Notes: a model not told the origin generated them from the letters alone. A stretch of 64,000 nt of DNA from an uncultured Eubacteriales bacterium (GCA_934525675.1 CAKSZH010000011.1:25319-89318), one strand, 5' to 3'; positions 35,131 to 45,033 are shown, counted from the stretch's first letter. A program made the numbers and translations.

Positions 35131-35985
35131 ATGTACAGAATTATTGAGAAGACACCGCTGAACCCCACGGTGACCAAGATGGTCATCGAGGCACCGGCAG
35201 TTGCCAAGAAGGCAGAGCCGGGTCAATTCATCATTCTGCGTACCGACGCGGAAGGCGAGCGTATCCCGCTGACTGTTGCGGGCTATGACCGCGACGCCGG
35301 CACCGTGACGATCATTTTCCAGATCGTCGGCGCAACCACCTACAAGCTCAACCAGCTGAACGCGGGCGACAGCCTCCACGATTTCGTGGGTCCCCTCGGC
35401 AAGCCCACCGAGCTGGAAGGAAAGAAGAAGGTCTGCATTGTCGGCGGCGGCGTCGGCTGTGCGATTGCACTTCCCATTGCGCAGAAACTGCATGAAATGG
35501 GGGCTGAGGTGACTTCCGTCATCGGCTTCCGTTCCAAGGATCTCCTCATTCTGGAGGACGAATTCCGCGCGGCTTCCAACCGTCTCTTTGTGATGACGGA
35601 TGACGGCTCTTACGGCAGACACGGCAACGTCTGCGTCCCGCTGAACGAAATGTTCGCCGAGGGTGAGAAGTTTGACGAGGTCATCACCATCGGTCCTCTG
35701 ATCATGATGAAGTTCGTCGTTGCCGCAACCAAGCCGACCGGCATTCCCTGCACGGTTTCCATGAACCCGATCATGATCGACGGAACGGGTATGTGCGGCG
35801 GTTGCCGTCTGACCCTGACCGAAGGCGACAAGAAGGTCACCAAGTTTGCCTGCGTGGACGGCCCCGATTTCAACGGCTATGAAGTCGATTTCGACGAAGC
35901 AATGTCCCGCGGGGCCATGTACCGTGATTTTGAGAAGCACGCATACGATGAAGCGTGCAACCTCTTCAAAAAGGAGGCAAACTGA
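35131..35985 (+). CDS. nfnA: NfnA, small subunit of NADH-dependent ferredoxin:NADP+ oxidoreductase
   Basis: 284 residues. A ferredoxin-reductase-like FAD domain and nucleotide domain (GGGVGCAIALP) end in a [2Fe-2S] site (MCGGCRLT and FACVDGPDF), as in PyrK relatives. With NfnB it bifurcates electrons between NADPH, NAD+ and ferredoxin. ATG at 35131 follows GGAAAGGA. The nearby partner separates this from a true pyrK. Confidence 0.9.
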   Translation: MYRIIEKTPLNPTVTKMVIEAPAVAKKAEPGQFIILRTDAEGERIPLTVAGYDRDAGTVTIIFQIVGATTYKLNQLNAGDSLHDFVGPLGKPTELEGKKKVCIVGGGVGCAIALPIAQKLHEMGAEVTSVIGFRSKDLLILEDEFRAASNRLFVMTDDGSYGRHGNVCVPLNEMFAEGEKFDEVITIGPLIMMKFVVAATKPTGIPCTVSMNPIMIDGTGMCGGCRLTLTEGDKKVTKFACVDGPDFNGYEVDFDEAMSRGAMYRDFEKHAYDEACNLFKKEAN

Positions 35986-35986
35986 T

Positions 35987-37405
35987 ATGCCGAACATGAG
36001 TCTGAAAAAGAATCCGATGCCGACGCAGGAGCCCGAGGTCAGAGCGCATAACTTCAAGGAAGTTGCACTCGGCTACGCAAAGGACACCGCGCTTGACGAG
36101 GCTGCAAGATGCCTGAACTGCAAGAATATGCCCTGTGTTACCGGCTGCCCGGTCAACATTCACATCCCCGAATTTATCGCAAAGATCAAGGAAGGCGACT
36201 TTGAGGGCGCTTACCAGGTGATTTCCAAGAACTCCGCGCTTCCCGCTGTCTGCGGTCGTGTCTGCCCGCAGGAGACCCAGTGCGAGAGCAAGTGCGTCCG
36301 CGGTATCAAGGGCGAGCCTGTCGGTATCGGCAGACTGGAGCGCTTTGTCGCCGACTGGCATAACGAACATTCGACCGAGAAGCCGGTCGTCGCTCCCGCA
36401 AACGGTCACCGTGTGGCAATCGTTGGTTCCGGTCCTTCCGGTCTGACCTGCGCAGGCGATCTCGCAAGAAAGGGCTACAAGGTCACCGTGTTTGAAGCGC
36501 TGCACACCGCAGGCGGCGTGCTGGTGTACGGTATCCCCGAATTCCGTCTTCCCAAGGCAATCGTTCAGAAGGAAGTCGATAACCTTTCCGCGATGGGCGT
36601 GGATGTTGAGACCAACATGGTCATCGGCAAGACCCTGACCATCGACGAACTGTTTGAAGACGGTTATGAGGCGGTGTTCATCGGTTCCGGCGCAGGACTT
36701 CCCAACTTCATGGGAATCCCCGGCGAAGCATACAAGGGCGTTTACTCCGCGAACGAGTTCCTGACCCGTTCCAACCTCATGAAGGCATACCGCGACGATC
36801 CCGTCACCCCGATCATGAAGGGCGGCAAGGTCGCTGTCGTCGGCGGCGGTAACGTCGCAATGGACGCCGCGCGTACCGCGCTCCGTCTGGGTGCCGAGAA
36901 GGTATACATTGTCTATCGTCGTTCCGAGGCAGAGCTTCCCGCACGTCGTGAGGAAGTCGAGCACGCGAAGGAAGAGGGAATTGAGTTCAAGCTGCTCAAT
37001 AACCCCGTTGAGATTCTCGGCTACAACAATCCCGACGACAAGCGTGACCCGAAGAACGGTTTCGTGACCGGCATGAAGTGCATCCGCATGGAGCTGGGCG
37101 AGCCCGACGCGAAGGGCAGACGCCGTCCTGTTCCGATCGAAGGCAGTGAATTTGTCCTCGATGTGGATACGGTCGTCATCTCGATCGGTACCTCCCCGAA
37201 CCCGCTTATCAAGTCCACCACCAAGGGACTGGATGTCAACGCACACGGCGGTATCATCGTCGAAGAGGATACCGGCAAGACTTCCCGCGATGCCGTTTAC
37301 GCAGGCGGTGACGCCGTGACCGGTGCTGCTACGGTTATTTCCGCAATGGGCGCCGGAAAGGTTGCCGCAAAGGCAATCGACGAGTTCCTCTCGAAGAAGA
37401 ACTGA
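35987..37405 (+). CDS. nfnB: NfnB, large subunit of NADH-dependent ferredoxin:NADP+ oxidoreductase
   Basis: 472 residues, homologous to glutamate synthase small chain (GltD). N-terminal cysteines (CLNCKNMPCVTGCPVNI and CGRVCPQETQCESKC) bind two [4Fe-4S] clusters; FAD motif GSGPSGLTCAG near residue 146 and NADP motif GGGNVAMDAARTA near residue 287. A GltD assignment is less likely because no gltB lies nearby and nfnA is one base upstream. AAGGAGG overlaps the nfnA stop. Confidence 0.92.
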   Translation: MPNMSLKKNPMPTQEPEVRAHNFKEVALGYAKDTALDEAARCLNCKNMPCVTGCPVNIHIPEFIAKIKEGDFEGAYQVISKNSALPAVCGRVCPQETQCESKCVRGIKGEPVGIGRLERFVADWHNEHSTEKPVVAPANGHRVAIVGSGPSGLTCAGDLARKGYKVTVFEALHTAGGVLVYGIPEFRLPKAIVQKEVDNLSAMGVDVETNMVIGKTLTIDELFEDGYEAVFIGSGAGLPNFMGIPGEAYKGVYSANEFLTRSNLMKAYRDDPVTPIMKGGKVAVVGGGNVAMDAARTALRLGAEKVYIVYRRSEAELPARREEVEHAKEEGIEFKLLNNPVEILGYNNPDDKRDPKNGFVTGMKCIRMELGEPDAKGRRRPVPIEGSEFVLDVDTVVISIGTSPNPLIKSTTKGLDVNAHGGIIVEEDTGKTSRDAVYAGGDAVTGAATVISAMGAGKVAAKAIDEFLSKKN

Positions 37406-37434
37406 GTTTTGGCGTAACATAAATAACACACAGC

Positions 37435-37457
37435 CCCCGACGGCTTTGCCGTCGGGG
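37435..37457 (+). terminator. Terminator of nfnAB
   Basis: CCCCGACGGC / GCCGTCGGGG around TTT, followed by ACTGTTGTGTT. Confidence 0.75.
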
Positions 37458-37778
37458 ACTGTTGTGTTGGGGGAAAAGCCGCCCGGAGTTGTTTTGATTT
37501 GCCGAGGGATATTTCCCGGCGCCTGCAACAGGGCTTTATCGGGAATTTGTCATTGGTAAATACGTCCGGGAAAATCAGGGTATCATGTTTTGCAGGCGGG
37601 AAAAACGGATTATGCGGGCGGAATTCCGTAAACGGTGATTCGCCGTAAATGATGACTTACCGCAGGCGCGACCCGTTGAAAACGGCGACTCCGTAAATGG
37701 TGAAGGGAATCGTCATTTCTTTATGCGCCGGTTGCATAACCGTATGTCAAACCGGCATTTCCGCGCGGAAAGTAACCG

Positions 37779-37787
37779 TGTTATAAT
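37779..37787 (+). promoter_or_regulatory. Extended -10 promoter
   Basis: TGTTATAAT: a perfect TATAAT (37782-37787) with the TGn extension. The -35 region (TTCCGC) is poor. It points at the structured segment below. Confidence 0.55.
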
Positions 37788-37793
37788 AAATAT

Positions 37794-37914
37794 AACGGAG
37801 ATTGGATCCTCCGGTGGAAGCGCAAGTTCCGGCATGGGGATGCCGGGATTTGATGTAAGCCTTCCGAACATTGTATTTCCGTCGGCTTCTTTGGGCAGAA
37901 GCCGACGGTTTTTA
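37794..37914 (+). ncRNA. Candidate orphan structured RNA
   Basis: About 120 bases between an extended -10 promoter and a strong terminator (CCGTCGGCTTCT / AGAAGCCGACGG at 37879-37908, then TTTTTAT). Inside are further stems: CGGAG/CTCCG near 37795-37813, GGAA/TTCC near 37816-37829, and the perfect CCGGCAT-GGGG-ATGCCGG at 37829-37846. No reading frame fits, and no plus-strand gene follows, so it is not an obvious leader. I do not recognise it as 6S, SRP, tmRNA or a known riboswitch. Confidence 0.45.
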
Positions 37915-38359
37915 TATTCGGGAAACCGGGTACGCTATCAAAAAACGGGGTACCTCAAAGAGCCGGGATTCATCCCGCCTGGGGCGACTTCCGCCCCCGC
38001 CGCGCCAACTCCGGCGGCGCGCCGGGGACTTCCGCCGCCCCGGGCGGGGCGGTGAAGTATGCCGTTTCCCCTCGCCCGCCCCGCCGTCGGATTCCCGCTT
38101 TCGCGGGTGCCCCGCCGACAGGCGGGGCGGGCGGCTCGGTTTCCGATGCTCAAACAGAAAGCCGCGGAGGGATTCCCCCTCCGCGGCTTTGCAGCCGGAC
38201 GACAACCGGATCACATCGCCGGATAACGGCAAATCAATCGGTGCCAACCGGGCGACATCGCTTCAGACGACAGAATCGGGTACAGTGAAAAGAACCCGCT
38301 CGGTTTCCGGCAAAACCCGCCCGACTCAGATCCGGTACTCCCGACAGACCCCATCTGCC
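37915..38359. other. GC-rich palindromic intergenic region
   Basis: No gene. It holds several short perfect hairpins: CCCGC-TTT-GCGGG near 38093, GCCCCGCCGACAGGCGGGGC at 38110-38129, and a long one with arms GCCGCGGAGGG and CCCTCCGCGGC at 38158-38190. Two related tetramer-rich direct repeats of CCGTAAA lie further upstream (37627-37705), between the nfnAB terminator and the candidate RNA. The last hairpin may end the phosphodiesterase transcript. Confidence 0.5.
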
Positions 38360-38905
38360 TTAAATCCGGTACTCCCGGTAACTTCCGCCCCCGTCAAGAT
38401 CCTTCCAGAGGAACAAGCCGTCCTCAAACGTCATGTAGCTGTGCGGGGAGTTCTCCTTGGGAATGGATACACTGCCCGGATTGAGGTGCAGATAACCCTC
38501 CTTCTCTTCGCACATCGGCACGTGGGTGTGCCCTTGCAGATAAATGCTTCCGGTTCCCGTCAGATACGGAACCACCGCCTCCGGGTGATGCCCGTGCGAG
38601 GCGTAAATGAGCCGGTCGCCTGCCGTGAGAACCGCGTAGTCCGCAAGAATCGGGAAGGGAAGCACCATCTGGTCTACCTCCGTATCGCAGTTGCCGCGGA
38701 CACAGAGAAGACGCTTTGCAAGCGGGGAGAGCAGCGAGATGACCTCCTTCGGCGCATAATCGCGCGGCAGGTCGTTGCGGGGACCGTGATAGAGCAGGTC
38801 GCCGAGCAGAAGAATGCGTTCGGGCGCCTCGGCGGAAATGGCTTCCGTGAGCCTCCGCGTCCAGTATGCGGAACCGTGCAGGTCGGATGCAATCAGTATT
38901 TTCAT
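38360..38905 (-). CDS. yfcE: YfcE-type phosphodiesterase
   Basis: 181 residues, a calcineurin-like metallophosphoesterase. The metal motifs are in order: ASDLHG near residue 8, GDLLYHGP near 36, GNCD near 76 and GHTH near 130. It hydrolyses phosphodiesters in the cytoplasm; YfcE itself acts on model substrates and its physiological one is unknown. The start at 38905 has AAGGAG upstream; an in-frame extension to 39019 has none. Transcribed alone. Confidence 0.9.
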   Translation of the reverse strand: MKILIASDLHGSAYWTRRLTEAISAEAPERILLLGDLLYHGPRNDLPRDYAPKEVISLLSPLAKRLLCVRGNCDTEVDQMVLPFPILADYAVLTAGDRLIYASHGHHPEAVVPYLTGTGSIYLQGHTHVPMCEEKEGYLHLNPGSVSIPKENSPHSYMTFEDGLFLWKDLDGGGSYREYRI

Positions 38906-39083
38906 AGGATTCTCCTTGTCGAATATTGTGATTTTCAGCGGCGGAATCGCCGCAACTTTGGACAGAATTGCGCTTGAAACCGGATGCCGTTTTGCGGTAT
39001 GATGGAAACAGACAAACAAAACGTTTCGCCGGAATGCGCCCGATACGAAAGGGATAATTCCCGGGAAATCGAATGGAGGACGT

Positions 39084-40463
39084 ATGAATCAGGACCTGAC
39101 AGTCGGAAAACCCGGTCGTGTGCTGTGGAAATTTTGCCTGCCGCTCTTCGGCAGTATCATTTTTCAGCAACTATATAACATTGCGGACAGCCTTGTCGCC
39201 GGAAAATTCATCGGCGAAAATGCGCTCGCAGCAGTCGGAAACAGCTACGAGATCACCCTGATCTTCCTTGCGTTCGCGTTCGGCTGCAACATCGGCGTGT
39301 CCGTCATCGTGTCCCAGCTCTTCGGCGCAAAGGAATACGGTAAAATGAAAACAGCCGTTTCCACAGCGAGCATCGCGGGTGCGGTGCTTTGCGCCGTGCT
39401 CATGCTCTGCGGCTTCCTCTTTACCGATCCTCTGCTTGCGCTCATCAATACGCCCGCGGAGATTCTCGACGATTGCCGCCTGTACCTCGATATTTATGTG
39501 GCGGGTCTGCCGTTCGTCTTCTTTTATAACATTGCGACCGGTATTTTCTCCGCGCTCGGCGATTCCCGCACGCCGTTCTGGTTTCTTGCCGCTTCGTCTA
39601 CGGCGAACATCGGCGCGGATATTCTGTTCGTGACCACATTTCGGATGGGTGTTGCCGGTGTTGCGTGGGCTACCTTCATCTGTCAGGGCGTCAGTTGTGT
39701 GCTCGCCGTGCTGTTCGTGGTCAAACGGCTTGCCGGATTCCGCGGAACGGGAAAACTGCAGATCTTTTCCGCCTCGCTCCTCGGGCGCATCGCCGTCATC
39801 GCAATCCCGAGTATTTTGCAACAGAGCTTCGTTTCGGTCGGTAACATCATGATTCAGAGTGTCATCAACAACTTCCGCGCAACCGTCATTGCCGGCTATT
39901 CCGCCGCCATCAAGCTCAATAACCTGGCACTTACGTCCTTTACCACCATCGGCAACGGAATCTCCAACTACACGGCGCAGAACCGCGGAGCGGGGAAGTA
40001 CGACCGCATCCGCGCGGGATTCCCGGCGGCGGTGCGTATGATTCTGTGTATCGCCGTCCCGTTCGCCGCCCTGTTCCTGCTTGGCGGCAGACCCCTCGTC
40101 TCGCTCTTCATGGAGCACCCGGAGGGCGGAGCCATGGATGTCGCTCTGGAATTTTTGCGCATTGTCTCGCCGTTCTATCTGGTCATCTCTGTCAAGATGA
40201 TCGCGGACGGCATCCTGCGCGGTTCCGGCAAGATGGTGCGGTTCATGATCGCGACCTTCACCGACCTGATTCTGCGCGTGGTGCTTGCCACTGTCCTGTC
40301 TAAACCGTTCGGCACAACGGGTATCTGGTCGGCGTGGCCGGTCGGCTGGTGCATTGCGACCGTGGTGTCGTTGGTGTTCTGCCTCCTTGCCATCCGCAAG
40401 AAGCATGACCCGAAGCCGCTGACTCCCCTGGAAGAGGCAGAGAAGCAGGAGGATGTTGCCTGA
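39084..40463 (+). CDS. MATE family efflux transporter
   Basis: 459 residues, 12 membrane segments. FCLPLFGSIIFQQLYNIADSL is typical, with VGNSYEITLIFLAFAFG in the second helix. GGAGG precedes the ATG. It stands alone between a divergent phosphodiesterase and a strong terminator. Substrate unknown. Confidence 0.9.
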   Translation: MNQDLTVGKPGRVLWKFCLPLFGSIIFQQLYNIADSLVAGKFIGENALAAVGNSYEITLIFLAFAFGCNIGVSVIVSQLFGAKEYGKMKTAVSTASIAGAVLCAVLMLCGFLFTDPLLALINTPAEILDDCRLYLDIYVAGLPFVFFYNIATGIFSALGDSRTPFWFLAASSTANIGADILFVTTFRMGVAGVAWATFICQGVSCVLAVLFVVKRLAGFRGTGKLQIFSASLLGRIAVIAIPSILQQSFVSVGNIMIQSVINNFRATVIAGYSAAIKLNNLALTSFTTIGNGISNYTAQNRGAGKYDRIRAGFPAAVRMILCIAVPFAALFLLGGRPLVSLFMEHPEGGAMDVALEFLRIVSPFYLVISVKMIADGILRGSGKMVRFMIATFTDLILRVVLATVLSKPFGTTGIWSAWPVGWCIATVVSLVFCLLAIRKKHDPKPLTPLEEAEKQEDVA

Positions 40464-40608
40464 TCCGCCCGGATGGGAAACTTCCCGGAGCGAGCGGAGA
40501 CATGACACTGCGTTTTTTCCGGAACGGAAAGAAGCTGACATCAAGTCTCATCCGGGGCGGCACATAGCGGTATCGCGTCCGCGGCTCCGGAACAATCGGA
40601 TACAAACC

Positions 40609-40637
40609 AATCCCCGCCGTCAGGCGGGGATTTTTTA
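40609..40637 (+). terminator. Terminator after the MATE gene
   Basis: AATCCCCGCC-GTCA-GGCGGGGATT followed by six T counting the stem end. It is bidirectional in appearance and separates the converging hydrogenase genes. Confidence 0.88.
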
Positions 40638-40712
40638 TTACGGTAGGGCGGGAAAAAACGAGTGCCGCAAGAACCCCGGAAGAGGGGAGCGCGGATCGCG
40701 GGATCGCCTTTA

Positions 40713-42158
40713 TCAGTTGTGCTTGAGAATCCCGATTGCATCGGAAATGCGCTTCTCGTGCGCGAGCTTTCCGTATTCGTCTACTTCGGCACGGTTCTTC
40801 TCTCCGTGCGTCAGGCATCCGGCACCGCCGATACAACCGCCGACGCACGCCATGCCTTCAATGAAGTTGGCATCCAGCACGCCCTTGGAAAGCCGGAGCA
40901 GTGCCATGCGGCATTCCTCAATGCCGTCGCAGGAGACCGGCTTGTAGTCAAATTCCGTGTCCCCGTGTTCGGCAATCCCTTCGCGTACCGCGTCGGCAAG
41001 TCCGCCGCTGCGTGCAAAGATCCGCCCGAAATAGGACGCATTGTCAAGCGAGTTTTCTTCAAGCGACATAATGTCAATGTCCCGGCTGTCAAAGAGCGCC
41101 TGCAATTCCTCGAAGGTGATCACGCTGTCCACGTAAGGGCGCACCTCCGGCTTCTGAAACTCCATTTTCTTTGCGGTGCAGGGACCGATGAAAACGACAC
41201 GTGCCTTGTCGTCGGAGGATTTGATGTATTTTGCGATCGCAGCCATCGGAGAGAGCGTTCCGGAAACCAGATCGGCAAGCGCGGGGAACTGCTTCTTGAC
41301 ATATGCCACGAACGCAGGACAACAGGAGCTGGTCAGCTTACCCTTCTTCACCAGCTCGCGGGATTCCTCATCCGCAACCATATCCGCGCCGAGCGCCGCT
41401 TCCACAACGGTGTGGAACCCGAGCGCCTTGATGCCGGATACTACCTGACCAAGCTTTGCATAAGTGAACTGACTGGAGATGGACGGCGCGACCACCGCGT
41501 ATACGCGGGTCCCGGCGGCAGGACTTTTCTTGAGAAGGTCAATGACGTTGAGGATGTACGATTTGTCCGAAATGGCACCAAACGGGCACTGGTAAACACA
41601 GGCGCCGCAGGAAATGCACTTTTCGTTGTCGATGGATGCGGCGCTGTCGGCGTTGACCGAGATCGCCTTGACCTTACAGGAGCTGACGCAGGGACGCTTG
41701 AAATTCATGATCGCGCTGTACGGACAGACCTTGGCGCACGCGCCGCACTCCACGCATTTGGTTTTGTCGATGTGGGCGACGTGGTTTTCGTCGAGCGTGA
41801 TCGCTCCGCGGCGGCAGACATCCTCACAGCGGTGTGCAAGACAGCCGCGGCAGGCGTTGGTCACCTCGTAGCCGCCCATCGGGCATTCGTCGCAGGCGAT
41901 GTCGATGACCTCGATGACATTGGGGTTTTCCTTGTTTCCGCCCATGGCGAGCTTGACGCGCTCTCCGAGAATCGCACGCTCCTTGTAGACACAGCAACGC
42001 ATGGTCGGCACCTTGCCGGGGGCAATGATCTTGGGAATGTCCGTCACCTTTTCAAGCAGCGTTCCGTTCCAGGTGCATCTTGCAACCTCGCGGAGCACCT
42101 TGTATTTGAGATGCTGGACTTTGGTATCGAATTTTCTCAGCTTCGGGGTATCCTGCAT
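40713..42158 (-). CDS. [FeFe]-hydrogenase-like protein, group B type
   Basis: 481 residues. Three Cys-rich ferredoxin-like clusters lie between residues 88 and 192 (for example CVECGACAKVC, CISCGACVYQC). The H-cluster loops are present in group B form: SSCCPA at 278-282, GPCTAKKME at 325-333 and GMACVGGCIGGAG at 435-447, rather than TSCCPGW and MPCTAKK of group A enzymes. It could consume, make or sense H2. It is the last gene of a five-gene operon whose other members look sensory. AAGGAG precedes the ATG. Confidence 0.85.
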   Translation of the reverse strand: MQDTPKLRKFDTKVQHLKYKVLREVARCTWNGTLLEKVTDIPKIIAPGKVPTMRCCVYKERAILGERVKLAMGGNKENPNVIEVIDIACDECPMGGYEVTNACRGCLAHRCEDVCRRGAITLDENHVAHIDKTKCVECGACAKVCPYSAIMNFKRPCVSSCKVKAISVNADSAASIDNEKCISCGACVYQCPFGAISDKSYILNVIDLLKKSPAAGTRVYAVVAPSISSQFTYAKLGQVVSGIKALGFHTVVEAALGADMVADEESRELVKKGKLTSSCCPAFVAYVKKQFPALADLVSGTLSPMAAIAKYIKSSDDKARVVFIGPCTAKKMEFQKPEVRPYVDSVITFEELQALFDSRDIDIMSLEENSLDNASYFGRIFARSGGLADAVREGIAEHGDTEFDYKPVSCDGIEECRMALLRLSKGVLDANFIEGMACVGGCIGGAGCLTHGEKNRAEVDEYGKLAHEKRISDAIGILKHN

Positions 42159-42167
42159 ATTGACTCC

Positions 42168-43349
42168 TTAAAAATAACTGACCTTGACGCGCTTTCCCAT
42201 TTTGGTAAGGCAATCGGAAAGCTCGGTGACAAGCTGCATTTTGATGTTGAAATTGATGGGCAGATCGGGGTTCTGGTGCGCCGGGTTGATGGCTCTGCCC
42301 ACGAAGAAATTGATGTCGGTCGCTTCCTCAAAGAGAAGCCGCGCGATCATGGACGCGCCGTCCCGCTTGAAGCTCCATTGCTCGTAGCTCTTGTTGTCGG
42401 CGAGGTAATCCTTGGCGTACTCCAGGACGCGGTTGATTGTGATGACGCCCTCCGTGACCAGATCGACGCCCTCCAGCGTCGCGGTCGGCGGGATGCCCTT
42501 GTCCTCGAAATCAAGGCTCGGAATGAGCGGCTTGTTCAGGTACTTTGCGGCAATGGACGAGGTGGTTCCGCCGCAGACGATGTGCTTGCCTTCCTTGGAA
42601 AAGAACAGTGCCATCATCTTGTTGCAATCGTCGCGGTGGGAGGGCGGACCGAAGAGAATGTTCATCGGCTCTCTCTTGCGGATCCGCACCATGCACGCGG
42701 TCGCGTCGTCGCCGGGGTGTTTGCCGTAGAGCTTGTTTACCTCGTCGATGAAGATGGTGGACAGCGTTTTGGCGGTGTACCCGACCCCTTCAAAGGTGCC
42801 GAGAAATTCGATGATGTCCTCTCTCTTCCAGCCGAAATTGTAGGTCACGCCGATTCCCGCGTGGGGACAGCCGTCGCTCATCAGCACAAAGAGATCATTT
42901 TCCCGGAGCGGGAGGACGGATTTGTAGATCTTTTTTCCGCCGATGCTGATCTCGGTCCTCGGATAATCGTAATTTGCGCCGTCCCGGAACAGAATGACCT
43001 GCGGATTGTCGTACTGCATCAGCTCCGCCTCGGTACTGTCGGGGGAAATGTGCAGAACGGTGAAGGTCGAATAGGCAACTCCGCGTACCGAACAGACCGG
43101 GAGCGTAGCCGCGATGGTGGATACGCAGTCCTCCAGCGCCAGCCCCTCCGCCATCATGGTGGAGATGATCTTGGCGGTCAGGGTGGACAGGATGCTTGCC
43201 TTGACCCCGCTTCCGAGCCCGTCGGCAAGCACGACGACGGTGGAGCCGTCCTCCGCCGCTGCCACGTCGATGTGATCCCCGCAGAGCACCTCGCCGTCGT
43301 GGTTGATGCTCTTGTAGCCGATGTCGGCGCAGAAGTTATTCATCATCAT
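42168..43349 (-). CDS. SpoIIE/PP2C-type protein phosphatase
   Basis: 393 residues. The PP2C metal-binding aspartates are visible in VVVLADGLGSG, LMSDGC and GDDATACMV within residues 40-225. The C-terminal 160 residues are a separate unassigned domain beginning MNILFGPPSHRDD. It would dephosphorylate a serine or threonine, probably an anti-sigma antagonist or kinase target, under control of the adjacent hydrogenase-sensor. It sits between two hydrogenase-like genes; its ATG overlaps the sensor gene by 14 bases. Confidence 0.85.
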   Translation of the reverse strand: MMMNNFCADIGYKSINHDGEVLCGDHIDVAAAEDGSTVVVLADGLGSGVKASILSTLTAKIISTMMAEGLALEDCVSTIAATLPVCSVRGVAYSTFTVLHISPDSTEAELMQYDNPQVILFRDGANYDYPRTEISIGGKKIYKSVLPLRENDLFVLMSDGCPHAGIGVTYNFGWKREDIIEFLGTFEGVGYTAKTLSTIFIDEVNKLYGKHPGDDATACMVRIRKREPMNILFGPPSHRDDCNKMMALFFSKEGKHIVCGGTTSSIAAKYLNKPLIPSLDFEDKGIPPTATLEGVDLVTEGVITINRVLEYAKDYLADNKSYEQWSFKRDGASMIARLLFEEATDINFFVGRAINPAHQNPDLPINFNIKMQLVTELSDCLTKMGKRVKVSYF

Positions 43350-45033
43350 TGGTGGACTCCTTGAGCTTGGTCAGGGCGATCTTGGTCTCCGCGGCGGTTT
43401 CGCCGAGCAGGGATGCGATCTCCTGTACGATGCGCATCTGCTTTTCCACCACGCGGTCAGCGGTCTCCACCGTCTGGCGGCGGAGATTCTCCTTCTTTTC
43501 GCGCGCCTCCTGCTCGTCGGTCACGTCGCGGAGCGTGCAGAGCAACGTGTGATCGTCGCGGCTGCGCGTGATGGTCATGACCACGTAGCGTCCGTATTCC
43601 GCAAGATAGGTGCGGCGGTCGAAAATGCCGCGCCCGGTGTTCTCCACCTGCACGAAATCCTTGGGGTCAAGGATGCGGTTGACCGGCTCGCCGAGCACAT
43701 CGGATGCCGAGCGGAGGTTGAGGATTTTGCGCGCGGCAAGGTTGATCTGCTGGACCTCCAGGTCACCGTTGATGACGAGAATACCGTCTGGACTGTTATT
43801 CAGAATGTTGTCCGAAAAGCTCTCGGCACGGCGGGTCAGATACGGCATACACATGGACGGATCGGCTTTCCCGCGGAATACCGCAATTGCCTTTTCCCGG
43901 CAGGTGTCGTAGCCGCAGGAGCCGCAGTTGAGCTCGTCCTCGGGGCGGCTCTTGCCCATTTTGAGAAGGATTTGCTTCAGCTCCTCCTCGGTTGGGAGCG
44001 TTTCGGAACGATACAGATCCGTCATGGGCTTGCGGAGCGCAGAGGGGAAGGGCTGCTCCACGGGGAAATCCTCCTCTCCCGTATAACGGCTGACCGCAAT
44101 GTACTCCTCTACCGGCTTGCGGTGATATTTTTCCATCACAGGTCCGCCGACACAGCTTCCGTAGCAGGCGGACAGCTCGATCATGCAGTGGTGCACCTTT
44201 CCGCTTATCACGTCGCGGAGTACCGCAATGCAGTTCTCGGTGCCGTCCACGGCAAGATAGGTATAGTCGCTCAGCCGCTCGGTCAGTGAGCGCAGAACGC
44301 CGCCAGTCGTCGGAAAGCTGCGTGCTCTGCCGGTCCTCTCCCGCTTTTCGGGTGCGCCGTCTGCGGGGGACTCCGGGAGCGCAATGTGTTCTGCCTCCAG
44401 CCACCTGGACAATTGCTCAAAGGTCAGCACTGCGTCCACAAGGTCGCCGCAGGTTGCTGCTTCATCCTTTTTCGCAACGCAGGGACCGATGAACACGGTC
44501 TTCGCGCCGGGAATCCGCTCCTTGATGTCGCGGCAGTGTGCCTGCATCGGGGAGAGCACGTCCGCAAGGTAGGGAAGTGCTTCCGGGAAATGCTTTTCGA
44601 TGAGCAGATTGACCGCGTGACAGCAGGAAGTCAGCAGAATGTCGCGGTGTTCCTCGCGGAGGATGCGCTCGTATTCCCGTTTGACAAAGGTAGCGCCGAC
44701 GGCGGTCTCCTCCACGCCGGCAAAGCCGAGCTTTGTGAGTGCCCCGCGCATGGCTTCAATGGTCAGCCCGTTGTAGTTGGCAACAAAGGACGGCGCAAGG
44801 CTGACATATACCGGATCCCCGGACTGAATCAGCACACGCACCTTTTCGGTCTCGTCCCCGATCTGCTTTGCCCCTTGCGGGCAGACCACGAAGCACTGTC
44901 CGCAGAGGATACAGTCCTCGGGGACGATGTGCGCCTGGTTGCCGGAAAACCGGATCGACTTGACGGGGCAGTGGCGGATGCATTTATAACAATTCTTGCA
45001 GTTGGATTTCTTGAGGCTGAGACATTCAGTCAT
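43336..45033 (-). CDS. Group C-type [FeFe]-hydrogenase sensor with PAS domain
   Basis: 565 residues. N-terminal ferredoxin clusters (CKNCYKCIRHC, CILCGQCFVVC), then H-cluster loops TSCCHA (135-140), GPCVAKKDE (183-191) and ACYGSCVGGP (289-298), a C-terminal [4Fe-4S] motif (C370, C373, C378, C395), a PAS domain at about 405-510 (SPDGILVIN), and a coiled-coil end. This matches the sensory HydS class. Loop sequences are degenerate versus group A, as in sensors. ATG at 45033 has GGAGAG upstream. The neighbour PP2C fits a signalling output. Confidence 0.87.
   Translation of the reverse strand: MTECLSLKKSNCKNCYKCIRHCPVKSIRFSGNQAHIVPEDCILCGQCFVVCPQGAKQIGDETEKVRVLIQSGDPVYVSLAPSFVANYNGLTIEAMRGALTKLGFAGVEETAVGATFVKREYERILREEHRDILLTSCCHAVNLLIEKHFPEALPYLADVLSPMQAHCRDIKERIPGAKTVFIGPCVAKKDEAATCGDLVDAVLTFEQLSRWLEAEHIALPESPADGAPEKRERTGRARSFPTTGGVLRSLTERLSDYTYLAVDGTENCIAVLRDVISGKVHHCMIELSACYGSCVGGPVMEKYHRKPVEEYIAVSRYTGEEDFPVEQPFPSALRKPMTDLYRSETLPTEEELKQILLKMGKSRPEDELNCGSCGYDTCREKAIAVFRGKADPSMCMPYLTRRAESFSDNILNNSPDGILVINGDLEVQQINLAARKILNLRSASDVLGEPVNRILDPKDFVQVENTGRGIFDRRTYLAEYGRYVVMTITRSRDDHTLLCTLRDVTDEQEAREKKENLRRQTVETADRVVEKQMRIVQEIASLLGETAAETKIALTKLKESTNDDE

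Noticed and set aside
35987..37405. Glutamate synthase small subunit (gltD)
   Set aside because: No gltB is adjacent, and the gene follows an NfnA-type subunit by one base; NfnB fits better.
40662..43364. A 900-residue plus frame opposite the hydrogenase and phosphatase genes
   Set aside because: The minus-strand proteins have clear cysteine motifs and binding sites; this is a shadow.
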